Assembly: GCF_001461695.1 (NCBI RefSeq)
Contig: NZ_AUTC01000147.1
Coordinates: forward strand, 1-61,311
Direction of reading: 5' to 3'
Source: Sinorhizobium fredii USDA 205
GTDB taxonomy: Bacteria > Pseudomonadota > Alphaproteobacteria > Rhizobiales > Rhizobiaceae
Length of the DNA: 61,311 nt
Below are positions 25,339-34,761 of the stretch, in pieces. The position numbers and the translations under genes were made by a program. Each line of letters starts with the position of its first letter. The stretch's first letter is position 1. Below the pieces are notes generated by a model. The model had not been told where the DNA came from and did no database searches. It saw only the letters and a program-made list of their open reading frames with translations.

Positions 25339-26112
25339 CTAGTTGCGTTTGGACCAGGTGAGACTGAGTGCCGTGGCGCTGAGCAGCACGGTTGCCACCA
25401 GGATGAGCGTGGACACGGCATTGATCTCGGGGGTGATGCCCACCTTGACGATCGAGTAGATCCGGATGGGCAATGTCGTCGTGCCGGCCGACGTCAGGAA
25501 GAAGCTGACGACGAACTCGCCGATCGAGATTGTGAAGGCGAAGAGCGCGGCACCGATGATTCCCGGCATGATCCCCGGCAGCGTCACGCGCCAGAGGACC
25601 GAGAGTTCGCCAGCGCCGAGCCCGCGCGCCGCCTCCTCCAGCGAGCGGTCGAAACGCGCCAGGCTGGAGATGAGGATGAAGGTGCAATAGGGCAGCGACA
25701 ACAGGACGTGCCCTAGCAGGACGGCGACGAAGCCGGTCTGGAAGCCGATGTAACGGGCGAACAGGAGAAGCGATACGCCCATGATGATGCCCGGCGCCAG
25801 CATCGGCATCACCGTCAGCAGCATGAAGAGACTCTTGCCGCGGAAATTGTGCCGCACGATCGCCAGCGCCGACAGCAGGCCGAGCGTGGTCGCGACGGTG
25901 GTCGAGACGATCCCGACCTGCAAGCTCGTCCAGAGCGACTGCAGCGTCTTCGTGTCTTGGAAAAGCTCCGCGTACCAGCGCGTATCGAGATGCTCGATCG
26001 GCAGCGTGGTGATCGTGTCCTGGTTGAAACTGGTGATCACGACCAGAGCGATCGGCAGATAGACCATCGCATAGACGAGGAGTGTGAAAGTTCCGAGAAC
26101 CCAGCGTGTCAT
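25339..26112 (-). CDS. ABC transporter permease, PotC type
   Basis: A 257-residue inner-membrane permease with six helices. The EAA loop that contacts the ATPase reads EEAARGLGAGELSVLWRVTL. It belongs to the PotC/CysW-like second permease position in the polyamine-type family. It begins 9 bp after the first permease gene stops and is followed 17 bp later by the binding-protein gene, so the transporter genes are one transcript. Confidence 0.92.
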   Translation of the reverse strand: MTRWVLGTFTLLVYAMVYLPIALVVITSFNQDTITTLPIEHLDTRWYAELFQDTKTLQSLWTSLQVGIVSTTVATTLGLLSALAIVRHNFRGKSLFMLLTVMPMLAPGIIMGVSLLLFARYIGFQTGFVAVLLGHVLLSLPYCTFILISSLARFDRSLEEAARGLGAGELSVLWRVTLPGIMPGIIGAALFAFTISIGEFVVSFFLTSAGTTTLPIRIYSIVKVGITPEINAVSTLILVATVLLSATALSLTWSKRN

Positions 26113-26121
26113 CGTTCGCCC

Positions 26122-27006
26122 TCACTCATGACCGAGCATGCTGCGGTTGACGTCGAGGAACCGACCAACGATCAGCAGGCAGGCGAGGATGCTCGCCAGA
26201 AGAACCATCGACAGCGCCGCACCGAACGGCCAGTCGAAATTCGAGAAGGCGGTGGTGATCAGGTTGCCGTACATCATGCCCTTCAGACCGCCGAGCATAT
26301 TGGGAACGACATACTCGCCGACCGCCGGGATGAAGGTGATCACGCAGCCCGCGACGATACCGGGCGCGATCAGCGGTAGGGTCACGTAGAGGAAGCGCCG
26401 GAACGGGTCCGCACCGAGATTTTCCGCCGCCTCGAGCACGGAATTGTCGAGCCGTTCGATCGAAGCGTAGGTCGGCACCAGCATATAGGGCAGGTAGATA
26501 TAGATGAGGCCGATGACGACCGAGGTCTTGGTGAACAGGAGCTTGATCGGCTCGTCGATCACGCCTGCCGACATGAGAAGCCAATTCATCAGTCCGGCTT
26601 CGCCGATCACCAGATTCCAGGAATAGGTGCGAATAAGTACGCTCACCCAGCCGGGCACGATCAGGGCGAGCACCAGCAGGACGCGCCAGCGCGGCGAGAC
26701 GAAGCGAACGATGTAGTAGGCCAGCGGCAGCGCCAAGGCGAGCGAGCCGATCGTCGTCAAGAGCGCCATGCCGGCAGACGAGGCGAGCGTTCCGAGATAG
26801 AGCGGATCGCCTGCAATCTTCTCGTACTGCGTCAGCTGCAGCGATGGCTGGATCAGGTAGTTCTCGTCGATCGCCCAGAAGCCATAGACGGCCATCAGGG
26901 AAATCGGCGCGACGAAGAGAATGAGCAGCGTCAGCAGCGGCGGAAGCAGCAGGCAAGCCAGTTGCCCATGCGCGCCGACCCTCCTCAAGGCTATTGCGGT
27001 TTCCAT
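26122..27006 (-). CDS. ABC transporter permease, PotB type
   Basis: A 294-residue permease with about six helices, of the PotB type that pairs with the PotC-like gene. The EAA loop is EAAENLGADPFRRFLYVTLP. The ATG at 27006 has GGGAGGA upstream and gives the usual length; an upstream start would add a basic leader of 19 residues. It is the first gene of the long leftward operon, divergent from the LysR gene 98 bp away. Confidence 0.92.
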   Translation of the reverse strand: METAIALRRVGAHGQLACLLLPPLLTLLILFVAPISLMAVYGFWAIDENYLIQPSLQLTQYEKIAGDPLYLGTLASSAGMALLTTIGSLALALPLAYYIVRFVSPRWRVLLVLALIVPGWVSVLIRTYSWNLVIGEAGLMNWLLMSAGVIDEPIKLLFTKTSVVIGLIYIYLPYMLVPTYASIERLDNSVLEAAENLGADPFRRFLYVTLPLIAPGIVAGCVITFIPAVGEYVVPNMLGGLKGMMYGNLITTAFSNFDWPFGAALSMVLLASILACLLIVGRFLDVNRSMLGHE

Positions 27007-27104
27007 TTGCGTCCTCCCACGCCTCTTGATTGGCAACCTAATAACCGCTACGCTATTTTGCAAATTTATTGTTCTTATGAACTCTATAGGAAATCGAAAT
27101 ACAA
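27007..27104. promoter_or_regulatory. Divergent LysR/ABC-operon control region
   Basis: The 98-bp space between the first permease gene and the LysR gene is A/T-rich and carries a short palindrome TTTGCAAA (27057-27064) within ATTTTGCAAATTT. LysR regulators usually bind such divergent regions at T-N11-A sites; the palindrome is the best candidate operator. Confidence 0.4.
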
Positions 27105-27959
27105 ATGTCAGGTGATCTGGATATCGATCTGCTGCGCGCGTTTGCCACCGTTCAGCAGTCCGGGGGGTTCTCGCAGGCTGCCGAGATTCTCGGACGCAGC
27201 CAGCCGGCGATCAGTCTGCAGATCAAACGACTGGAAGAGCGTGTGGGCGGCCAGGTGTTCGAGCGCAGCGCCGCGCGCGGGGTGCCGCTGACCCCGGTCG
27301 GCATGACGCTGATGGAGTACGCGCGCCAGATCATCGCGCTCCACGACGAAGCGCTCGCCCGCGTGACGCTGCCCAGCATCAAGACCTTCGTGCGGCTCGG
27401 CATCCTCGAAGAGCTCGGCAACTACCGTCTCCCGGCAGTGCTCCATTCCTTCTCAAAAGTATTCCCCGAGGCTAACCTTCAGGTTCAAGTCAAGCTCAGC
27501 AACAACCTGATGATCGAAATGCTCCAGGGCCGGCTGGACATTATTGTCATTGCGGCGGAGGCGGAGGTCCCGAATTCGATCCCGCTCTGGTCCGAGCAAT
27601 TGGTCTGGGTCGCATCGAACGCGGTGCCGAGCCCCATGCGCCAGCCGGTGCCTCTGGTGACACTCCCCGACCCGTGTTTCTACCGCAAGGCCGCGATCCG
27701 GGCGCTTTCGGCGGCGGAGCAACCCTATACGACCGTCTGCAACAGCAGCACGATGGCCGGAATCCGTGCCTCGGTGATCGCCGGCATCGGCGTCACCGTG
27801 ATGGGCAAGACAGAAGTGACGGAGGGGCTGCGTGTGCTCGGAAGCGACGCCGGTCTGCCCCGGCTCTCCGACGCCGACGTCGTCATCTATTTCCGCGACA
27901 AGGGCTTTGAGAGCGTTGCCAAGGCGCTGGCGGCCCATGTCCGCAAGAGCATCGCCTGA
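27105..27959 (+). CDS. LysR-family transcriptional regulator
   Basis: A 284-residue LTTR. The N-terminal helix-turn-helix is FSQAAEILGRSQPAISLQIK (from about residue 23), followed by the linker helix and a periplasmic-binding-protein-like effector domain with NSSTMAGIRASVIAGIGVTV. It is divergent from the transport and catabolic operon and upstream of the second aldolase gene, so it probably controls both in response to the pathway's substrate or an intermediate. The inducer is unknown. Confidence 0.92.
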   Translation: MSGDLDIDLLRAFATVQQSGGFSQAAEILGRSQPAISLQIKRLEERVGGQVFERSAARGVPLTPVGMTLMEYARQIIALHDEALARVTLPSIKTFVRLGILEELGNYRLPAVLHSFSKVFPEANLQVQVKLSNNLMIEMLQGRLDIIVIAAEAEVPNSIPLWSEQLVWVASNAVPSPMRQPVPLVTLPDPCFYRKAAIRALSAAEQPYTTVCNSSTMAGIRASVIAGIGVTVMGKTEVTEGLRVLGSDAGLPRLSDADVVIYFRDKGFESVAKALAAHVRKSIA

Positions 27960-27986
27960 TCACACCACAGCCATGGACGGATTTCG

Positions 27987-28736
27987 ATGACCACCGCACC
28001 CCGCCCCGCCAACCCTGCCATCGGCTTCTGGCTGGAAAGCGACAGCCAGAAAGCCTGCGAGCTCGCACGTCTCGCCGGTTTCGATCTTGTCCTCTTCGAC
28101 ATGGAGCACGGCATTCTCGATCTGGCGGCACTGGACCGACTTCTCCCCTTCTGTCAGTCGATCGGACTGACCGCCTATGTCCGCCTGGCGGATGCGACGC
28201 GACCCAACATCCAGCATGCGCTAGACATCGGCGCGGACGCGATCGTCCTGCCGCAACTGCGCGATGCGGCGCATGCGCGGGAAGTCAGCGCATATGCGAA
28301 GTTTGCGCCCCTCGGCACGCGCGGCGTCGGCTACGGCCGCACGCAGCGCTATGCGGGTGCCACGAACAGCTTCTTCGAGACGGAGAACGTCCGGCGCCAT
28401 TGCTATGCGATGATCGAAACTGCCACGGCCTTCGACGAGGCGGCCGCCATTGCCGCCCTGCCCTGCATCGACGGATTGTTCATCGGCCCCGCCGACCTTT
28501 CGGTGGCACGAGGGCGCGGTGCCTTCGCGGCCACGGACGCAGACCTTGACGATCTTCGCCACATCGCTGCCGTCGCCGCCGGTGCCGGCAAACGCTGGGC
28601 CGTCCCCGCGGCAAATCCAAGGCTGCGCGAGACGGCACTGCCGTTGGCGCCAAGCTTCGTCATGCTCGGGGACGAGCTGTCAGCCCTTTCGGCAGGATTT
28701 TCGGCGATGATCGGATCGCTTCCGGGCCGGCGCTGA
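27987..28736 (+). CDS. HpcH/HpaI-family class II aldolase, copy 2
   Basis: A 249-residue aldolase of the same family as the gene at 20446-21198, with DMEHGILDL, the metal ligand Glu in AMIETATAF and Asp in GPADLSVARG. It lies 27 bp after the LysR gene on the same strand, probably cotranscribed. The two copies have diverged enough to suggest different substrates or stereochemistry instead of a recent duplication. Confidence 0.92.
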   Translation: MTTAPRPANPAIGFWLESDSQKACELARLAGFDLVLFDMEHGILDLAALDRLLPFCQSIGLTAYVRLADATRPNIQHALDIGADAIVLPQLRDAAHAREVSAYAKFAPLGTRGVGYGRTQRYAGATNSFFETENVRRHCYAMIETATAFDEAAAIAALPCIDGLFIGPADLSVARGRGAFAATDADLDDLRHIAAVAAGAGKRWAVPAANPRLRETALPLAPSFVMLGDELSALSAGFSAMIGSLPGRR

Positions 28737-28750
28737 ATCCGGAACGCGTC

Positions 28751-29851
28751 TCAGCCTTCCGCCACCAACTTTGCCAGCGCCAGGGAGGCGGTGAGTCCGG
28801 GCGATTCAATGCCGAACAGGTTGATCAGTCCGGGCATGCCATGCACGGCAGGTCCCTGAACGACGAAATCCTGGCTGGCCACCGCGGGAGGCACGATTTT
28901 CGGCCGAATGCCGGAATAGGCGGGCAGCAATGCACCATCCTTCAGGTCAGGGAAATAGCGGCGTACGCCGGCATAGAAAAGCGCCGCCTTTGCCGGATCG
29001 ACGTCATAGTGCAGCTTCTCGACCCATTCGATGTCCGGGCCGAAGCGGGCCTGGCCGGCGAGGTCGAGCGTCAGGTGGATCCCCAAGCCGCCCTTCACCG
29101 GGACGGGATAGATCAGGCGCGAGAACGGCGCTCTTCCGACAAGCGAAAAATAATCCCCCTTCGCGAAGTATTCCCTCGGCACGAGCGCCGGCGGCATCCC
29201 GTCGATCAGGCGGGCCAGCTTGGGTGCGGCGAGCCCGGCCGCATTGACCAACAGACGACAGCCAAGGCTCATCGGTTCGGCGCCGCCGACATCGACGACG
29301 ATGCCGCGATCGGTCATCCGACCCCGCTCGACGGGGCTGTTGCAAGCGAGAACCGCGCCGGCGTTCTCGGCATCGCCAAGCAGCGACAGCATATAGGCAT
29401 GACTGTCGACGATGCCGGTCGAAGGCGACAGGAGCGCGCCGGTCGCCGCAAGCGCCGGTTCGAGGGAGCGCGCCTCCGAGGCAGAGATTTGCCTGAGATC
29501 CGCGACACCGTTCCTTGCCGCCTTGGCGGCGATCGTCGGCAACTGTTCCAGTTCCGGCTCAGAGGTTGCGACGATCAGCTTTCCGCATTGCCTGTGGGGG
29601 ATGCCGCGCTCCTGGCAATAGGCATAGAGCAGTCCCCTGCCCTCGACACACAGGCGCGCCATCAGGCTGCCCGCGGGATAGTAGATCCCGGCGTGGATGA
29701 CTTCGCTGTTGCGCGATGAGGTTTCACTTCCGATGCGTTCGGCCGCTTCGAGTATGATCACCTCGCGACCCGCCAGCGCCAAGGCGCGCGCAACCGCTAG
29801 CCCGATAACGCCGGCACCCGCGACGATACATTCCACTTGCTCCTCGGACAT
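28751..29851 (-). CDS. FAD-dependent oxidoreductase, DAO/L-2-hydroxyglutarate oxidase type
   Basis: A 366-residue flavoprotein. The Rossmann motif is VAGAGVIGLAVARALA at the N-terminus, followed by ETSSRNSEVIHAGIYYPAGS, a segment characteristic of L-2-hydroxyglutarate dehydrogenase/oxidase (LhgO)-like enzymes. The C-terminus closes the FAD fold with GLINLFGIESPGLTASLALA. It oxidises a 2-hydroxy acid or similar compound. It is convergent with the second aldolase, 14 bp away, so it is probably read from its own promoter. It could feed or drain the 2-keto-acid pool of the nearby pathway, which is inference. Confidence 0.88.
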   Translation of the reverse strand: MSEEQVECIVAGAGVIGLAVARALALAGREVIILEAAERIGSETSSRNSEVIHAGIYYPAGSLMARLCVEGRGLLYAYCQERGIPHRQCGKLIVATSEPELEQLPTIAAKAARNGVADLRQISASEARSLEPALAATGALLSPSTGIVDSHAYMLSLLGDAENAGAVLACNSPVERGRMTDRGIVVDVGGAEPMSLGCRLLVNAAGLAAPKLARLIDGMPPALVPREYFAKGDYFSLVGRAPFSRLIYPVPVKGGLGIHLTLDLAGQARFGPDIEWVEKLHYDVDPAKAALFYAGVRRYFPDLKDGALLPAYSGIRPKIVPPAVASQDFVVQGPAVHGMPGLINLFGIESPGLTASLALAKLVAEG

Positions 29852-30129
29852 AACAGGCGCTTTAGCACAGGATGGCGGGGGGGCGCCAGACGACCGCAGG
29901 GGGCGTCCACCTCGATCCGACGGCGAACGCCCGTAATTTACATGCCTTCTCGCCCGTTCGGGTCATGGGCTAATCCTTGACTATGGGCCTCGTTGTGCGA
30001 GCTTTGAAGGGAAGATGACCGAGCGGCAAGCAGCGCGCTTAAAATCAAACTTTATGCCCTTACCCCCCCATGACCGTCCGGTTCACACTTTCCCATATTA
30101 TGGGAGGTTCCCATGTTCAGCAGGAAGGA

Positions 30130-30306
30130 ATGGCACGCTCACGAGACCCCTCGTCGGCTTTTGCCGTTGGTGTCTTGCTTTTGTCGGTTGGCCTCATCGT
30201 CGCCTATCTGGTGCTGGCGGCCGGCATCGCTGGTGACAAGACGCCTGGCGCCAGGGTCTATGCACCTCTGACGCAAGAGAGGCTTACGCCACCCGGGAGA
30301 TCATGA
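30130..30306 (+). CDS. Small single-helix membrane protein
   Basis: The 58-residue product has one hydrophobic helix (AFAVGVLLLSVGLIVAYLVL) with a basic N-terminus and a short hydrophilic tail. An AGGA site lies 4 nt upstream of the ATG, inside AGGAAGGA. No family recognised. Positions 29852-30129 before it contain no feature I can support. Confidence 0.45.
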   Translation: MARSRDPSSAFAVGVLLLSVGLIVAYLVLAAGIAGDKTPGARVYAPLTQERLTPPGRS

Positions 30307-30320
30307 GGGGCGGCGCGCTT

Positions 30321-30416
30321 TACAGCGCCGTGCGTCTTTTCAGACGCACAAAGGACGCTTCAGCACTTTGAATTGCTGCATGTTTTGTCCTTAAATCGGC
30401 AGGAAACATGCAGTAG
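30321..30416 (+). repeat. RIME-like palindromic element
   Basis: First palindrome TACAGCGCC...GCGTCTTTTCAGACGC...AAGGACGCTTCAGCACTTTGA, second half TGCTGCATGTTTTGTCCTTA and AAACATGCAGTAG. It lies between the small membrane protein and the kup stop, at the end of transcripts from both sides. Same element as at 11170, 35042, 40034 and 61089. Confidence 0.7.
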
Positions 30417-30483
30417 GTACTTGTTTCTATGAATGTCGTAACCCAAAAACCGCTGCGCACCTTTTGGGCGACAGGCATTCGGC

Positions 30484-32385
30484 CTAGATGATCACCTGTT
30501 CCCCCAGCTCGACGACGCGATTGGCGGGCAGATGGAAGTAGTCGGTCGGATCGATCGCCGAGTCCGCCATCGCGATGAACAGCCGGTCCTGCCATCTCGG
30601 CATGCCTGAAGCGGGATCCGGCACAAGCTTACGCCGGCCGAGATAGAACGACGTCGACATGATCTCGAACTTGAAGCCCTCCTTACGGCAGCGCGCCAGC
30701 GCCCGCGAGACATTCTGGTCGTCCATGAAGCCAAATCTCAGTTCGAGCTTGCTGAACCGGTCGGAGAGCTTCGTCAGCGTGTAGCGATCCTTCTCCCCGA
30801 CATAGGGCACCCTCGCCGTCTTGATGGTCAGGATGACGTTGTGCTCGTGCAGCACGTGGTTGTGCTTGATGTTGTGCAGCAGGACGGACGGGGTCGTATC
30901 CGGTGTGGCGGTCAGGAAGATTGCGGTTCCCGGCACCTCGACCGGAGCGTGCTCGGATTTTCGTTCGACCGCAGCAATGAATTGGTCGAGGGGCACTTCC
31001 AGACGGGCTGTCTTCTCGCGCAGCAGCGCCACGCCTCTCCGCCAGGTCCACATGATCATGATCAGCGTGCCGGCAAAGAGGATCGGCACGTAGCCGCCGT
31101 GGTGAACCTTGAAGAGGTTGGCGCCGAGAAATACCAGTTCCAGCAAGAACAAGGGAAGCAGGATCGCGGCTGCCGTCAAGACCGCCCAGCCCCACTGGCG
31201 GCGAACGAACTCGAAGGCAAGGATTGTGTCGATCAGCATGGCGCCGGTGATCGATACGCCATAGGCGGGGGCGAGAGATTCGGAACTACCGAATACGAAC
31301 ATGAGAACAAGCACGCCAGCCAGGAGCGCCGTGTTGACCATAGGCAGGTAAATCTGGCCCGTATGCGTTTCCGAGGTGTAGCGGATTTCGAACCGTGGCA
31401 GGAACCCGAGATGGATCGCTTGCCGTACGAGCGAGAACGCCCCGGTTATCACCGACTGGCTGGCAATGATGGTCGCGAGCGTGGCAAGGATCACCACCGG
31501 CAACAAGGCCCAGCTCGGAAACATCAGGAAAAATGGATCCGAGATCGCCTCGGGATGCGACAGCACCAGGGCGCCTTGCCCGAGATAGTTCAAGGTCAGG
31601 GCCGGAAATACAACCGCGATCCACGCCGCCTGAATCGGCGCGCGCCCGAAGTGCCCGAGATCGGCATAGAGGGCTTCCGCCCCCGTGACCGTCAGGAAAA
31701 CCGCTCCAAGAACGATGAACCCGACGAGGCCTGCATCCCACAGGAAGACTACGGCGTGCACGGGGTTGAAGGCTCCCAGGATCGCCAGGTCGTCGCCGAT
31801 ATGGGCCACCCCCGCCGCGCCCAGAACCAGAAACCAGATGAGGGTGATCGGCCCGAAGAAGATCGCAACGGCACCGGTGCCACGCGACTGGACGGCAAAC
31901 AGCAGCACCATGATCGCGACGGAGATCGGCAGCACGTAGTCGTGCAGATCCGGCGTCACGAGCTTCAGCCCTTCGACGGCCGAGAGCACCGACAGTGCCG
32001 GCGTGATCATCGCGTCACCGATGAACAGAGAGGCACCAAAAATGCCGGTAAAGAACATCAGTACGGGATATTTGGTCCCCTTCTTCATCAACAGGGCAAG
32101 AAGGGCCAAAGTGCCGCCTTCGCCATTGTTGTCGGCGCGAAGCAGCAGGATCACGTATTTGATCGTCACGATGATCGTCAGCGTCCAGATGACCAGCGAG
32201 ATGAGGCCGATGATCTCTCCTCGGTCGACACCGCCCGCGGCAAAGGGGCGCAGCGCCTCGCGAAACGCATAGAGCGGGCTGGTGCCAATGTCGCCATAGA
32301 CGACTCCCACTGACCCAAGCATGAGGCCGAGAAACTGGCGCAGACTATTGGCCCGTGCCGGTACATGATCGACGGAGGCGGTCAT
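30484..32385 (-). CDS. kup: Low-affinity potassium transporter Kup
   Basis: The 633-residue protein is a Kup/HAK/KUP K+ uptake permease with about 12 helices and a long cytoplasmic C-terminal domain. The family start GSVGVVYGDIGTSPLYAFRE is clear, as are GGTLALLALLMKK and the core motif GDAMITPALSVLSAVEGL. It takes up K+ with protons. A GTGGAG site lies 5 nt before the ATG. Rhizobia often carry several kup copies. The element 30321-30416 follows its stop. Confidence 0.95.
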   Translation of the reverse strand: MTASVDHVPARANSLRQFLGLMLGSVGVVYGDIGTSPLYAFREALRPFAAGGVDRGEIIGLISLVIWTLTIIVTIKYVILLLRADNNGEGGTLALLALLMKKGTKYPVLMFFTGIFGASLFIGDAMITPALSVLSAVEGLKLVTPDLHDYVLPISVAIMVLLFAVQSRGTGAVAIFFGPITLIWFLVLGAAGVAHIGDDLAILGAFNPVHAVVFLWDAGLVGFIVLGAVFLTVTGAEALYADLGHFGRAPIQAAWIAVVFPALTLNYLGQGALVLSHPEAISDPFFLMFPSWALLPVVILATLATIIASQSVITGAFSLVRQAIHLGFLPRFEIRYTSETHTGQIYLPMVNTALLAGVLVLMFVFGSSESLAPAYGVSITGAMLIDTILAFEFVRRQWGWAVLTAAAILLPLFLLELVFLGANLFKVHHGGYVPILFAGTLIMIMWTWRRGVALLREKTARLEVPLDQFIAAVERKSEHAPVEVPGTAIFLTATPDTTPSVLLHNIKHNHVLHEHNVILTIKTARVPYVGEKDRYTLTKLSDRFSKLELRFGFMDDQNVSRALARCRKEGFKFEIMSTSFYLGRRKLVPDPASGMPRWQDRLFIAMADSAIDPTDYFHLPANRVVELGEQVII

Positions 32386-32634
32386 GGATTCTCCACGTCA
32401 GAAAGGCCCCGGGGTGAAGCACGCGCCCTATGCCGCGCCTCCCGATCAATTCGGCGTTCGGGCGGGCGACAACTTCTCTGCAACGCGCGGAACACGGAGA
32501 AGTTTCTATCTTCGTATAGGACTGTATCGCTAACTTCCATGGCCGCGAAAGAGAATCCAGCAGAAATCTGCCCCGAGCAATTCCCACCGCGGCCCAGCGT
32601 GCAGCACCTTGACTGGCGCACTCAACGGAGGCCC

Positions 32635-33029
32635 TTAGCGGGCATATTGATAAGCCAAGTGGGCAAGCGCAGACAGCGCAAGCATCCAGATGAAGACGAT
32701 AACGACGGCTGCTATAATGCTGTAAGGTCGCTTTTCGCGGCTGGCCGCTGTCCTCCTGACTCGGCCATCAGATCCGCTGGAATAAGACGGACCGTGAGTG
32801 CAATGCCGATGGGGAGAATGAACAATTCGTCCAAATACCCCAGAATCGGGATGAAATCCGGGATAAGGTCGATCGGGCTCAGGGCGTAGGCTGCGACAAC
32901 TCCGGCGGCAGCCTTTGCATACCAAGGTGTTCGTGGGTCACGAGCAGCAATCCACAGAGCCACGACGTCGCGCTTCAGATTGCGTGTCCATTGCCTGGCT
33001 CGTTCCATAACATCAGCGCTTCTTCTCAT
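32635..33029 (-). pseudogene. YkvA (DUF1232) membrane protein, frameshifted near the end
   Basis: The first frame gives the DUF1232 signature: RNLKRDVVALWIAARDPRTP, WYAKAAAGVVAAYALSPIDL, IPDFIPILGYLDELF. In the first frame it ends in a short tail and a stop at 32712, whereas the second frame, entered near 32750, supplies the expected last helix (SIIAAVVIVFIWMLALSALA) and a stop at 32635. One base restored near 32750 would join them. Family members are small membrane proteins of unknown function. The ATG at 33029 is preferred; one at 33086 and another at 33008 are possible. Confidence 0.7.
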
Positions 33030-33144
33030 GATGCTCGGGAATCCTGCAACGAGTAGACTGTTCTCGGCTTCGCCCGGGATCGGCAATCAATGGCCTTGTG
33101 AGTTTCCGTCGCCTTTTGCCATATCAACGAGTCCCGAGCCAGGG

Positions 33145-34076
33145 TTATCCTGCGACTGCAGATCGGTCGGGATCGGGCTCGTCCAGGTGAATTTGGTCCC
33201 GGCCGGCGAGCTTGGCCATGTATAGAGCCCGGTCCGCGCGCGCATAAAGGCTGATCGCCGTGTCGCTTGGTTGAGCACCCGCGATACCTGCTGAAAACGT
33301 GTATCCGAAATCGGGTCGCTCCTGAAGCGGACGGGACTTGCGCACGGAGGCGAGCATCCTTTCGAGGATCAATTTGGCCTGTTCGACGGGAGTGGCTGGC
33401 AGGGTGAGCACGAACTCCTCGCCGCCGACCCTTCCGAAGCAATCGGTGCGCCGCACCAGGCGGTGAATGCGCATGGCGAAGTCCCTCAGGATCGTATCGC
33501 CGGTCTGGTGGCCGAACTGGTCGTTGATGCTCTTGAAACGGTCGATGTCCAGCACGCAGAGGCAGCCTGCGGAGGTTTGGCCGCCGGGTGGCTGCAACAT
33601 ATCGTCAATTCTAGCCGTTACGAAGCGGCGGTTGGCGACCCCGGTCAATTCGTCGGTGTAGGAGGCCTTGATCGCTAGGTCGCGATCCTGTCGTACGGCG
33701 CGCGTCTTGGCTTTGAGGCCGGTAACATCGGTGGCGACGCAAAGCATCCACCCATCTTTCTCAACGGTTTCGGTCATCCAAAGCCAACGTCCGTCGAACA
33801 GATCGGTTTCAAATGCCCTGTACCCGAATTGCCGCGGCGCGACTGGGTCGATCGCAGCCACTCTTCGAAATCTGCGACGCAGATGACCGTGCCTCGCCGG
33901 GCATGAAAATTCCGCCGCATCAGGTCCGGCCAGAGGGGCATCTCGTCCGGTTCTATGAAATAGGCGGATCGGAAAGCCTCGTTGGCGTAGCGTAGACGGT
34001 CGAACTCGTCGTAGGCCGCGACGAGAACCGGGGAGGTCTCGAAAAGTTCAAAGATTCGCCTGATATCCTTCGCCAT
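33145..34076 (-). pseudogene. PAS-GGDEF diguanylate cyclase, frameshifted between domains
   Basis: The PAS-like N-terminal part reads RRIFELFETSPVLVAAYDEF and FEEWLRSTQSRRG; then, around 33818-33840, the protein continues in another frame with YRAFETDLFDGRWLWMTETV, a linker and a GGDEF domain (ANRRF, DIDRFKSINDQFGH, RVGGEEFVLTL). The catalytic motif GGEEF is intact and no EAL domain is present, so an uninterrupted product would make cyclic di-GMP and be a signal-responsive cyclase. As given, the sensor is split from the output. Sequencing error would equally explain it. Confidence 0.8.
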
Positions 34077-34426
34077 GTCCTTGACTTTAGACGTTCTTCG
34101 TTAATGCGAGCACCAAGCCAGCGGTGAGATCGCAAACGGCTTCCAGCATCACTGCACCTGATCTTGTCGAGAAAACGGCTGCAGCGGCACATCCCTTAGT
34201 TGGAAGACGGAAAGGCGGCGCTAGCCCGATCGTCCGCCGTGATTGCGGCAGATACGCCTTTGCGCAGCTTGGCTCCAGGGTGGAAACCAGCACTTGCGCA
34301 ATGCTCCTACGCCGCTACCAGCAGTGACTCGTCATCGCCTCAATCAGGCATACACTGATCGTTTCCGGCACACGCTCGGGGCGCTGGTGGATGCGCGAAC
34401 TCGCCGCCGTCGAGAGGAGATGAACC
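34077..34426. other. Gene-free region
   Basis: No coding sequence, repeat or hairpin with clear support. A 68-codon leftward frame at 34087-34293 exists but has no ribosome site or recognisable motif. Confidence 0.35.
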
Positions 34427-34636
34427 ATGTTGCCGTCTCGCGACCGGTGCAGCACTTTCGGCCCCACGGAAGTGGATTTGCTGCACAACATATTCGAACA
34501 GATCCTGGAGGAAAGGGGCGTGGACAGCAGCGGCGAGAAGGCAAATGAAATCGCCGCAAGATTGATCTCCGTCTATCAATCCGGCGTGCGCGACGTCGAA
34601 ATGCTGAAGACGCTGTCCATGCGTTCGCGGGATTGA
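34427..34636 (+). CDS. Conserved small helical protein of unknown function
   Basis: The 69-residue protein has a plausible all-helical fold (PTEVDLLHNIFEQILEERG, then ANEIAARLISVYQSGVRDVE). An AGGAG site lies 9 nt before the ATG. The pattern (a short N-terminal Cys/Ser stretch, two amphipathic helices) is like small rhizobial proteins of unknown function. No signal or membrane segment. Confidence 0.6.
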   Translation: MLPSRDRCSTFGPTEVDLLHNIFEQILEERGVDSSGEKANEIAARLISVYQSGVRDVEMLKTLSMRSRD

Positions 34637-34761
34637 TTCCCTGTACGAGCCCCGGCACTTCCCGCGGAACCGGAAGGTGGTGGCCTTCCGTCTTGAGGAA
34701 CTATTTTATGCTTGGTTGCAGTGGAGGCCATTTTTCGTAGTCAGGGGTGACGATTCACCGC

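Noticed and set aside
34087..34293. Leftward frame of 68 codons in the gap before the small helical gene
   Set aside because: No ribosome site, no motif and no supporting neighbour; left as unassigned.
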